Assembly (NCBI GenBank): GCA_030686995.1
Contig: CM060681.1
Location: forward strand, 169,387,833 to 169,451,832
Direction: 5' to 3'
Source: Artemisia argyi
Lineage: Eukaryota; Streptophyta; Magnoliopsida; Asterales; Asteraceae
DNA length: 64,000 nucleotides
Shown here: positions 9,528 to 20,230 of the stretch, piece after piece
How the letters are laid out: every line of letters starts with the position of its first letter
Numbering within the stretch: position 1 is the first letter of the stretch
Notes under the pieces: model-generated
What the model was told of the DNA's origin: nothing
Databases searched by the model: none
What the model saw: the letters and a program-made list of their open reading frames with translations, nothing else
Made by a program: the position numbers and the translations under genes

Positions 9528-11986
9528 GTGTAGAGTCAAGCTCGTGACTCGAACAAAAACAAGCGCTTATTGGGAGGCAACCCAAGCTTTATTTATTTAT
9601 TTGTTTGTTTGTTTGTTTATTTGATTTTATTTGTTTCTGTATGCATGTTTTATTTTTGTTGTTTGTGGCTCATGTTTCAAAGTAAATTGTGAAAATGCTT
9701 TGTTTTGTTTTTAACTTCGTCTTAATTGCATATAAAGGTATTTTGCAAAAGATAAGTGTAAGGGAGATCCAAATTTGTTTATAATATTAAGTGAACATGT
9801 ATATTCGTATTTGTTAGAGTCAAATGCTTGTATCGAGTCATAATGATGTTTTGTAGGATTTTCGAGGAAGTAGGACAAAGTTTTTCCAGAAATTTTCCGG
9901 AAACTTAACATAAGAATTTCTGCAGGTCACTTCTGACGGCGTCAGGAAGAAATTCCTGACGGCGTCACATGTAAAAATCTAGAAATTTTACCAGTTTTGT
10001 TTTTCTAACGGAGTCTTAAGGTTTTTGTTGAATCTTTAGTTTTATAATCTCCAGGAAATCTGCAAACATCATTCCACAAGCATTATATCTTACTTTGTTT
10101 TCTAGGATTTGTTAGCATATATAGATTGCCGCCGATTTTACACGAGGTTGCCTTGTTTGTTTTATCAGGTTTAACAGGTTATGTTTGACAAGAAGATGAT
10201 TTATATTCTGGAAGGGAAGCTTTGATTGTTCATTTTCTTGGAGGAAGATCTAACCTGGCTACCATATTATCCATACCGAGCGAATCAGGGGAGTATTTGA
10301 TTTCGTTCTTTTACCTGTTTTACTTTTACAATCTTTAATTGAACATTGGGGACAATGTTCATCCTAAGTGTAAGGGGAGGGTAAAATGATGATACCTTAT
10401 AGTAGACACTTTCGCTTGAGTTTGTTTGTCTGATGGTAGATGTGTAATAAAACTATGAGAAATACTTGTTAGTGTAATTTTAGCGCAAAATTAATTTTTT
10501 TTACAATATTTAGGAGTGAAACTTTAGCCATAGCAAGCGTCTCATGGATAGGAGATTGTATGACTAGCACAAAACCGTATCATTCAGAAAAATTTTCCAC
10601 CCAAATATGTGAGGTTCGCCTTTAGATTTGATAGGAAAAGCATTTATTATTAGTGCTTATGAGTGTATCGGTACCATTTAGATTCTAGAACTTGCGTTAG
10701 TGATGCATCCCGAGACCGCTAGTGAGACTACATTCTTGTAGTAGGATTTACTACATGATAAGAGGCATTAGGATCACCCTTGTGTTAAACCCGTATCATA
10801 ATTACTTGACCATTTAAGTCATATTACTTGGCTAGTTAAGTCAATTAATTTTTCCCACACCCTTAGCGTTGTACTCATTTTTAGTACACGAAACCCCTAG
10901 TACACCCCTCCGAGCCTATCTTTTCGTTTCTAACTTTAAGCATCTTACTTAAAGGAAGAATTTGTTACACCCCACTTAAATGTACAACCAAATCGCCTTA
11001 GCCTTCCGTGTATGCACTCATCTTTAGTGCATTATTGTTATTTGTTTAAACCCTTAGTTAATTATCTTATTGATTACATGGTTGCTAAGTCGAGTCATAT
11101 CCTTGTACATATTGTTTTGGGACGATTGGGACTCATGGGTAAAGTACTATTATTATGGAGTAATGGGGAAGAAAATCATATTATTACCCCCATATGTACG
11201 TAAATCTTAAAAGTACTCCAAGTGTTTTGATTATCTTAATTCGAGTCATTAGATTAGTTTATTGTAAAGTATGTAAAAATTCAAGTGTAAGGGAAATTTT
11301 CATTCCCTATGATGTATTATTTTTGATGGTAGTGTAAGAGAGTATGCAAAAAAAAAAAAAAAAAAAAAAAAAAAATCGAAAAATTAAGAAAAAGAAAAAA
11401 AAAGAAAAAAAAAAGAAAAAAAGAAAAAAAAAAACATACGGACTACCATCCCGTTTCATTCTATGTTTGTTTTATGTTTTTGTTATTTTTCATTTATTAG
11501 CTGAAGTTGAGTCTAGTCTTGGCTTAGCAACGCCATATTGTACATGTAATTAACCAAGATGATTAGCTCGCCACCAGTAAAGATTGCCTATATCCAACAA
11601 AACCGTGTATTCCATATCTCTACACCTAACATTACAACCCTTATAAAAGACCTCTTTGATAGTTTATCCTAGGTGCTTACGCCGTGCGGTGGAGGTTTGA
11701 TCCTTTCCCAAGCCTATGGTAATCTATTTTGCTATGACAGGTAGTGAGAGATATTTTCCATTTCCATATTGTGATATATACTTTATTACACCCGAGAGAT
11801 GTGAGTATCTAAACACTATTTGTGAGGTGCTAGTGTATGACCTCCGTGCTTGTCTTTGGTCTTTAGTGGAACGATTATTTGTTGTAATTACTTTTATATT
11901 AGTGTTAAATGACCCCTAACTTGTATTTTGATTAGAATAAAAGCGCATTTTCTTGAGGACAAGCAAATCTCAAGTGTAAGGGTATA
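9528..11986 (+). repeat. L1 non-coding interior with Athila-type motifs
   Basis: No gene is visible in these 2.5 kb, but the sequence is closely conserved in L2 (17748-20230) and L3 (53382-55890). Landmarks: GGGAGGCAACCCAAGC at about 9570, a word common in Athila/Tat elements; a pair of TGACGGCGTCA palindromes near 9935-9970; the hairpin GAACATTG-GGGA-CAATGTTC (10341-10360) followed by CTAAGTGTAAGGGGAGGG; an A-rich tract (11348-11434); and, before the 3' LTR, CTTGAGGACAAG then AAGTGTAAGGGTATA (11972-11986), the likely polypurine tract. Small ORFs here are taken as chance. Confidence 0.7.
11348..11434 (+). repeat. A-rich tract in L1
   Basis: About 87 bases of A with scattered G and a few T, flanked by GTATGC on the left and CATACGG on the right. 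It occurs at the same place in L2 and L3 with different length, so it is an old part of the family, not a poly(A) tail of an inserted SINE or LINE. Confidence 0.8.
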
Positions 11987-13407
11987 TGATGAGGCGAAAA
12001 ATGAACTGTTTTTAGGGGGTCATTTAAGCCGGAATTGGAATTTATTTGATCAAATATTGCCCTAAATCGTTCCTTTTGTGATTTTAGGTACTTTGGGAGT
12101 GAATTCTGGAAAAAGGAAGCATTTTGGACGTTTTTGGAGCATAAAAGTGAAGAAAACGGCAAAGTCTTAATTTTCCTTGCTGGGAACAGTAGATGACGGC
12201 GTCAAGAGGAATTTTATGACGGTGTCAGGAGCAAAATGGATGACGGCCCAGAGAAAACGTGACGGCGTCAGAACAAGGGTGTCAAGAGTAAATTTGGTGA
12301 CGGCCTGAAACAAAATTACACATGACGGCATCAGATCTGGATCTAGGCAGTCGGAGAATTTTATTGGCGGCGAGATGACGGCGTCAGATTTTTCCTCTTG
12401 ACGCCGTCACCTCCTAAAATCTATATATACTTTTCTAATTTTCATTCATTAAAAGGAACTTGTGTGGAGAATATTAGGGTCGAACTTTATAAACCCTAGC
12501 TCGTTTGTAACAGTATTTTCAAGGGTTTTCACCCCTTGAAACCCTTCATGTTCAATTGAGATAAGTTTTCTTCCAATTCATTCAATATGTCTATGTGTTG
12601 TTTGAATATATCTTACACTTGTCTTGATTTTAACATGCTAGGCTAGATCTATTGTGTGTTTGCTTAGATGTAATGAAACCTAGATGTTGATTATAGGTTG
12701 ATTGCTTGTTTATAGTTGTAATGGATGAATGATTTCAATGTTAGGCTTAAGAAAACCGGCAGATCTCCATTGTGTAACTTGCTTGAACGTCTTAAGAAAC
12801 ATGAACCGATGTGTACTAGGTTTTTATGGTTGTATTTAATGCATGAGCGAATTCTAGTGATCCCATGTTAGGAGCTTCTTAGCCGGCTCGACATAGGAGT
12901 GAAGTAGGAGCTTATAGAATTGGGGAAGTAAGTACGCCACCCCATGAATGGTATTAAGGAATACAATCCATCATCCACGCAACTGTAACAAGTAATTAAC
13001 CTGTAAAAGATATCTAGGGAGTAGTGAAATCTAAGTAAACACAATTCTCCCATATATTGCTCACACCACTACCTTAATTTAGTTTATTTTCATTTTTGTT
13101 ATTTTATTTTGATTGCATCTGTAGTTATTGGGTTAGTTGATTAGCAACTAATTCCACCCACTCTTCCAAAACCCGAGATTTTATTTGCTTTTATAAAATA
13201 TAAAAAATACAAAAAGAATCATCACTCACCTCTAGACCTAGTTCTTAGGTTTTCTAATCCTAGCGACACTATTCCTGAGTTGAACGATCAATCCCCCGGT
13301 ACTTGTCACTATACTATACTACAACGATCAGGTACACTGCCTGGTGGGGGTTGTAAGCTTCTCGAGATCCCTCGAGAGGTAAAGCCTGGTGCAATTCCCA
13401 CGCATCA
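11987..13407 (+). repeat. L1 3' LTR, 1421 bp
   Basis: The LTR starts TGATGAGGCG and ends CACGCATCA. U3 carries the TGACG-palindrome array (12194-12409), followed by CTATATATAC (12421-12430) as TATA box. It marks the junction with C1 at 13408. Confidence 0.85.
12194..12409 (+). promoter_or_regulatory. L1 3' LTR TGACG palindrome array
   Basis: Four perfect 11-bp palindromes (starting near 12194, 12260, 12376 and 12399) and at least four degenerate copies (TGACGGTGTCA, TGACGGCCC, TGACGGCCTG, TGACGGCATCA) lie directly upstream of the TATA box. They are spaced roughly 20-55 bp apart. Confidence 0.6.
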
Positions 13408-14468
13408 TAAGCTTAGAGGAAAACACATCTAGTGATGAGGAATCACCTTGTTCAACACCTCCTGAATTTAAGAAAAACAAAGGATATAATGAAGTTCCTC
13501 CACCCACAAGTAGCTTTCAACCACCTAGGACAGATGTTTCTTGTTTTGGAGTGGACAATCTAGAGTTCAGGAAAAAGCTTAAAGGTCAATCTAGTTCAAG
13601 TCAATCTAGTCCTGAGTCCTTAAGAGAATCTGTTGAGACAACTAGGGATGATAATAAGGGCTCTGGGAGTGAAAAAGGTTTTTCAAAACAAGCAGTACTT
13701 CCAAAAACTTCTCAAAGTACTGCTAATCATTCAGCAGTACCTACAAGAAATTTTTTTCAAAATACTGCTTATTATAGTAAACCTTTTGGGAATGGATTTG
13801 GGAATATAGGTCCAAAGTTATGCTTTGTATGTTATAGTCCTCATCATTTGATCAAGGACTGTGATTATCATTCAGAATACTTAAGCAAATACCCAAAGAC
13901 CACATCTGCTAACCATAAGCACAAAAAGAATACACCAAGGGAGAATAAACCAGCTTGGAATTACTCAAATAGGGTTAACCATAGTAATTTCTCAAAAGAT
14001 TATACGTACCCTCATCAGAAAAGACCATTCTCCAAACCTACAGCACCTTCAAGAAATACTTTTCAAAGTACTGGTCAAGCAGTACTTTCTCAAAGTACTG
14101 TTAGGAATTCCCCCAATCAAGGTACTGCTAGCAAAAACTCTAGTGTAAGACCTAGGAGATTCAATTCTTACAAACCTAGAAGACCTTACAACTCAAGAAA
14201 AGTAGCTAGAACAAAAAACCCAACACCAAAAGTTACAACTAAATGGGTTAAGAAAGAAAGTACTGCTGAGGGTGAAAAAGTACTTTCAGACAATAAGGGT
14301 GAAAAAGGGAGTGTTGATAACAATTCAACACAGGTTTTGGAATCAAAGACATTAATTCTTGATAGTGCTTTCAAAAACAGTGGTGATTACATACTTAAAG
14401 AATTTGAGTATGTTACTCCACAAGGGGAACACAAGTCAGTAATGGCTTGGGTTCCTAAAAGAAACTAA
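13408..14468 (+). pseudogene. C1 gag, C-terminal part (5' end lost to L1)
   Basis: The open frame enters from the L1 LTR, so the true gag start is off-window. It contains one zinc knuckle, CFVCYSPHHLIKDC (CX2CX4HX4C), then a basic, Ser/Thr/Pro/Asn-rich tail. It ends MAWVPKRN, the same ending as the C3 gag. Many Ser-Thr pairs are encoded by AGTACT, often as QST. The stop TAA (14466-14468) lies within CTAAC, and 20 bases later a TGCAG-G marks the start of the pol frame. It is the nucleocapsid-type part of gag. Confidence 0.8.
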
Positions 14469-14489
14469 CACTTTTCATTTTTATGCAGG
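14466..14489 (+). other. C1 gag-pol junction resembling a 3' splice site
   Basis: After the gag codons the sequence reads CTAAC, a pyrimidine-rich stretch, then ATGCAG followed by GG. This has branch-point-like, polypyrimidine and AG-acceptor-like parts. Pol continues in another frame (offset of 20 bases from the stop). C2 and C3 have equivalent sequences. Splicing is inference. Confidence 0.4.
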
Positions 14490-16342
14490 GCAACCCAAAA
14501 GAGGAGCTTAAAGATCATCTTATTGTTGATAGTGGTTGCTCTGGAAGCATGACAGGAGAAAAGGAGCTTTTGTCAGATTTTAAAGCTTATTTTGGAGGAA
14601 GAGTTGCATTTGAGAATGATCCTGATGGAGGGAGAATCATTGGCAAAGGAACCATTAAGGCTGGTTCAATTGATTTTGAGAATGTTACATATGTGAAGGA
14701 GCTTAAATTCAACCTTTTGTCAGTTTCTCAGATCTGTGACAAGAAATATCCTATGTTATTCCTTGACACAAAATGTCTTATTCTCTCCCCTGAGTTTAAA
14801 TTAGAAGATGAAAACTTGGTGATGCTGAGAGCACCAAGAACCAATGATGTGTATAGCATAGACTTGAAGAATATCAATTCTACTAAAAGAGCAACATGCT
14901 TAATAGCAAGGGCAACAATGGAAGAAGTACATCAATGGCACAGAAGATTAGGGCATGTAAATTTCAAGAACATCAACAAGTTGGTCAAAGGAAATTTAGT
15001 TAGAGGTTTACCTTTTAAAACATTCAAGAATGATCACTCATGTCTGGCTTGCAAGAAGGGTAAACAAGACAAGGCTTCATGTAAAAAGATTGAAGAAAGA
15101 ACCATTAGAGAGCCTTTAGAATTGCTGCATATGGATCTGTTTGGACCTGTTTCTATTGTTAGTTTAAACGAAAAGAAGTACTCTTTGGTTATAACAGATG
15201 ACTGTAGCAGATTAGCTGGGTCTTTTTCTTGGGATTTAAAGATGAAACTTTTGATGCTATTCATGATCTTATAATAGCACTTGAAAATCAGTTAAGACTC
15301 AAGGTTAGATCCATTAGATGTGATAATGGGACTGAATTCAAGAATCAGCTAATGGATGAATTTTGTGTCAAGAAAGGAATTAAGAGAGAGTTTAGTATTG
15401 CCAGAACTCCTCAGCAGAATGGAGTTGCAGAAAGGAAGAATTGAACTTTGATTGAAGCAGCAAGGACAATGCTTGCAGATTCCCAATTACCTATTCCATT
15501 TTGGGCTGAAGCTATAAGTGCTGCTTGTTATGTGTTAAATAGAGTATCAGTGACAAAACCTCAGATGAAGACACCTTATGAGTTACTCATGGGAAAGAAA
15601 CCAAACATTAAGTTTATGAAACCTTTTGGATGTTCTCTGACTATTTTGAATACTATTGATAATTTGGGAAAATTTGATGGTAAGTCAGATGAAGGATACT
15701 TATTGGGTTATTGTACCAATAGCAAAGGATTCAGAGTGTACAACAGGGCTACCAAGAAGGTGCAAGAATGTCTTCACGTTGAATTTCTAGAATATCAAGA
15801 GAAATAAAAAAGGTAAAGGTCCTGATTGGATGTTTGATCATGATTTAATGGCCTCATCCATGAACTATGTACCTGTTAGGGAAGAAAATCAAGGTGTTCA
15901 CAATGAAGAAGAATCACAATACATTGTTCATGGAGTCAATATAAGGACTGAAGATGATTCTGATGAAGCACCCAATGATAAGAAGAAAAGTACTTTTGAA
16001 CCTCAAAGTATTGTTGAACCTCAAAGTACTGTTGATCCACAAAGTACTGTTCAACCAAAGACCACAGTATCTGCTGAAGACAAAGCTATCCAAGATGAAC
16101 TTAATAGGATGCTTCTTCAAGAAAATATTGCTAAGTCCTATGAAGATGATCAAAGGAGAGCTTATGAAGCAGAAAAAAAGAAGGCTAAAGGCACTGACAG
16201 TACTTTGCCTCAAAGTACTGTTGATCCATTTGAAAGTACTTCTAATGTCCTTAGATACTTCAAATTGGATCAATGCTGATGATTTAACTGATCCAAATAT
16301 GCCTGCCTTAGAAGGTACTGATGATGATTTGGAGAAAGAAGG
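14483..16342 (+). pseudogene. C1 pol: protease and integrase (broken)
   Basis: The protease active site is DSGCSGSMTG near 14529. The GAG pre-integrase HHCC region follows (HQWHRRLGH, CLACKKGK), then the integrase core: MDLFGP (first Asp), RCDNGTEF (second Asp) and NGVAERKN (Glu), all present at residue level. Breaks: a frameshift near 15211, where TCSR-type sequence shifts before GFKDETF; a TGA at 15442-15444 just after RKN; a shift near 15805; and another near 16250. The 15830-16342 part is the Sirevirus linker between integrase and RT, rich in QSTV-type repeats. It ends at the L2 insertion; the TSD is GAAGG at 16338-16342. Confidence 0.8.
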
Positions 16343-17747
16343 TGATATGTGGGAATCGCACCAGGCTTTACCTCTCAAGGGATCTTGAGATACTTACAAC
16401 CCCCACCAGGCAGTGTTCCTGATCGTTGTAGTATAGTATAGTGACAAGTACCGGGGGATTGATCGTTCAGCTAGGAATAGTGTCGCTAGGATTAGAAAAC
16501 CTAAATACTAGTTCTAAAGGTGAGGGATAATTATTTTTTGTATTTTTATGTTTTTTTAGAAAGCAAGTAAAAATCTCGGGTTTGAAGGATTTGGGCGGAA
16601 TTAGTTGCTAGTCAACTAACCCAATACTAAAAATGCAATCAAAATAAAATACTAAAAATAAAAATAAACTAAATTAACTAAAGTTGTGAGCAATAAGTGG
16701 AGAAAATGTGTTTACTTAGATTTCACTACTCCCTAGACATCTTTTACACGTTAATTACTTGTTATAGTTGCATGGATGACGGATTGTATTCCTTAATATC
16801 ATTCATGGGGTGGCGCACTTAAGTCCCCAATCCTATGAGCTCTTATCTCCTCCTATGCCATGCCCAGCACAACCATAGGGATTATAAACAGTGGCTCATG
16901 CATTAAATACAACCAATAAAGACCTAGTGCACATCGGTTCATGTTTCCTAAGACGTTCAAGCATGTTACCATTTGGAGATCTGCCAGTTTTCTTAAGTCT
17001 AACATCAAATTCATTCATCCAAAACAATTATAAACAAGTAATCAACATATAATTAACATCTAGGTTTCATTAGATCCAAGCAAACACAAGATAGATCAAG
17101 CCTAGCATGATGGAATTAAGACAAGAACAAGATATAGACAACTAACACATAGACATATTGATTGAATTAAAAGAATACTTATCTCAATTACACATGAAAG
17201 GTATCAAGGGCTTAGAACGCTTGAAAAACCTGTAAAATTCGCACCAAGTTCGTACTTAGGGTTTCTCCCAAAACTTCTCTCTTTTAATGTGAAAATTAGA
17301 AAACTATATATAGGAAATAGGGTCTGACGGCGTCAAGACAAATCTTGTGACGCCGTCACCTCGCTGCCAAAATAATTCTCGGACTGCCTTGATCTACTTT
17401 TGACGCCGTCATGTGTTAGCGTTTTCTAGGCCGTCATGAATTTTACTCTAGACGCCCTACTTTGTGACGCCTTCAAATCAGTTCTGGATCGTCATGGAAA
17501 TTACTCTTGACGCCGTCAGAAATTCCTTCTTGACGCCGTCACCTACTGTTCCCAGCAAGGAAAATTAAGACTTTGGTGTTTTCTTCACTTTTATGCTCCA
17601 AAAACGTCCGAATTGCTTCCTTTTCCAGTTTTCTCTCCCAAAGTACCTAAAATCACAAAAGGAACGATTTAGGGCAATATTTGATCAAATAAATTCAATT
17701 CCGGGCTTAAATGACCCCCTAAAAGTGATTCATTTTTCGCCTCATCA
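16343..17747 (-). repeat. L2 3' LTR, 1405 bp
   Basis: On the plus strand it starts TGATATGTGGG and ends CGCCTCATCA. It carries the palindrome array (17325-17541) and an intact CTATATATAG TATA (17304-17313). Confidence 0.9.
17325..17541 (-). promoter_or_regulatory. L2 3' LTR TGACG palindrome array
   Basis: Several perfect TGACGCCGTCA or TGACGGCGTCA copies and related half-sites lie upstream of the TATA on the minus strand, in the same arrangement as L1. Confidence 0.55.
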
Positions 17748-20230
17748 TATACCCTTACACTTGAGATTTTCTTGTCCTCAAGCAAATGCGCTTTTATTCT
17801 ACTCAAAATACAAGTTAGGGGTCATTTAACACTAATATAAAAGTAATTACAACAAATAATCGTTCCACTAAAGACCAATAGACAAGCACGGAGGTCATAC
17901 ACTAGCACCTCACAAATAGTGTTTAGATACTCACATCTCTCGGGTGTAATAAAGTATAAATTACAATATGGAAACGGAAGATATCTCTCACTACCTGTCA
18001 TAGCAAAATAGATTACCATAGGCTTGGGAAAGGATCAAACCTCCACCACATGGTGTAAGCACCTATGATAAACTATCAAAGAGGTCTTTTAAAGGGTTGT
18101 AACGTTAGGTGTAGGGATATGAAATACACGGTTTTGTTGGATAAAGGAAGTTTTACTGGTGGCGAGTTAACAATCTTAGTTAATTACATGTACAATATGG
18201 CGTTGCTAAGCCAAGACTAGACTCGACTTAAGCTAATAAATGAAAAATAACAAAAACATAAAATGAACATAGAATGAAAAGGGATGTTAGTCCGTATGTT
18301 TTTTTTTTCTTTTTCTTTTTCTATTTTTTTTTCTTGATTTTTCGATTTTTTTATTTTTATTTATTTATTTTTTTTTTATTTTTTTTTTTTGCATACACTC
18401 TTACCCTACCATCCAAAATAATGCATCATAGGGAATGAGAATTCCCCTTACACTTGAATCTTTACATACTTTACAATAAACTAAACTAATGACTCGAATT
18501 AAGAAAATCAAAACACTTGGAGCACTTTTAAGATTAACGTACATATGAGGGTAATAAATGATGTTCTTCCCCATTACTTCATAAAATAAGTACTTACCCA
18601 TGAGTCCCAATCGTCCCAAAATAATATGTACAAGGATATGACTCGACTTAGCAACCATGTAATCAATTAGATAGTTAACTTAGGGTTTAATAAATAACAA
18701 TAATGCACTAAAAATGAGCGCATACACGGAAGGCTAAGGCGATTTGGGTGTACATTTAAGTGGGCTGTAACAAATTCTTCCTTTAAGTAAGATGCTTAAA
18801 GTTAGAAACGAAAGGATAGGCTCGGAGGGGTGTACTAGGGATTTCGTGTACTAAAAATGAGTACAACGCTAAGGGTGTGGGAAAAATTAGTTGACTTAAC
18901 TAGCCAAGTAATATGACTTAAATGGTCACGTAATTATGATACGGGTTTAACACAAGGGTGATCCTAATGCCTCTTATCATGTAGTAAATCCTACTACACG
19001 AATGTAGTCTCACTAGCGGTCTCGGGATGCATCACTAATGCAAGTTCTAGAATCTAAATGCTACCGGTACACTCATAAGCACTAATAGTAAATGCTTTTC
19101 CTATCAAATCTAAAGGCGAACCTCACATATTTGGGTGGAAAATTTTTCTGAATAGTACGGTTTTGTGCTAGTCATACAATCTCCTATCCATGAGACGCTT
19201 GCTATGGCTAAAGTTTCACTCCTAAATGTTGTAAAAAATTTTAAATTTGGCGCTAAAATTGCACTAATAAGTATTTCTCATAGTTTTATTACACATCTAC
19301 TATCAAACAAAACAAACTCAAGCGAAAGTGTACATGTAAGGTATCATCTTTTTACCCTCCCCTTACACTTAGGATGAACATTGTCCCCAATGTTCAAGTA
19401 AAGAATGTAAAAGTGAAATAAGTAAAAAGAATGAAATCAAATACTCCCCTGATTCGCTCGGTATGGATAATAAGGTGGCCAGGTTAAATCTTCCTCCAAG
19501 AAAATGAACAATCAAAGCTTCACTTCCAGAATATAAATCATCTTCTTGTCATACATAACCTGTAAATCTGAGAAAACAAACAAGACAACCTCGCGTAAAA
19601 TCGGCGGCATCCTATATAAGTTACTAAATCCTAGAAAACAAGATAAGATATAATGCTTGTGGAATGAAGTTTGCAGATCTCCTGGAGATTATAAAACTTA
19701 ATAATTCACAAAAACCATAAGACTCCGTTAGAAAAACAAAACCGGTAAAATTTCCAGATTTTTACACGTGACGCCGTCAAGAGTTAACTCGTGACGCCGT
19801 CAGGATTGACCTGCAGAAATTCTTATTTTAAGTTTCCAAAAAATTTCTGGAAAAACTTGGTCCTACTTCCTGGAAAATCCTGCAAAACTTCATTATGACT
19901 CAATACGAGCATTTGACTCTCACAAAAACGAATATACACGTTCATTTAATATTGTGGAGAATCATGATCAGTTTGTTTCTTAAAAACATATTTGGGGTTT
20001 CCCCTTACACTTATCTTTTGCAAAAATACTTTTAGGTGGAGTTAAGACTAGGCCAAAACAACAAAGTAAAGTATTTCCACTTTTTAATTGAGAAACATGA
20101 TCTACCAACAATAAAAATAAAGCATGCATACGTAAGCAACTAACAAACAAACAAAATAAAATCACACAAAGCATGGGTTGCCTCCCAAGGAGCGCTTGTT
20201 TTTGTTCGAGTCACGAGCCTGACTCTACCC
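17748..20230 (-). repeat. L2 non-coding interior
   Basis: No gene is visible. On the minus strand the landmarks match L1: GGGAGGCAACCCA near 20165-20180, paired TGACG palindromes near 19768-19802, the stem GAACATTG/CAATGTTC at 19376-19395, an A-rich tract (18299-18390) and the presumed polypurine tract next to 17748. Confidence 0.7.
18299..18390 (-). repeat. A-rich tract in L2
   Basis: Appears as T-rich on the plus strand, about 92 bases with interspersed C, A and CGA, flanked by the same GTATG and CATAC words as in L1. Confidence 0.8.

Larger units (their letters stand above)
6828..13407 (+). mobile_element. L1: non-autonomous Athila-related LARD
   Basis: L1 has a 5' LTR (6828-8039, lacking about its first 209 bp because M1 inserted there), a primer site, one ORF (8220-9527), a 2.5-kb non-coding interior and a 1421-bp 3' LTR (11987-13407). 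The two LTRs differ at about 11 of 1212 shared positions counted by eye, so the insertion is young. L1 interrupts the gag region of C1; the right-hand target-site copy would be TAAGC at 13408-13412, with its partner off-window. L2 and L3 are the same family on the other strand. It has no pol, so mobilisation would need an autonomous Athila-type partner. Confidence 0.85.

Noticed and set aside
11348..11434. Poly(A) tail of a SINE or LINE
   Set aside because: Same site in all three LARD copies, no target-site duplication and no upstream SINE or LINE body.
11932..12162. Antisense ORF also found at 17593-17829 and 23095-23292 (SLPKYLKSQKERF)
   Set aside because: It straddles or abuts LTR ends and recurs only because the LARD copies are nearly identical in DNA; the ends differ between copies.
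15914..16388. 154-residue minus-strand ORF and 144-residue plus-strand ORF over the C1 linker
   Set aside because: Shadows of the QST-repeat coding frame; one runs into the L2 LTR.
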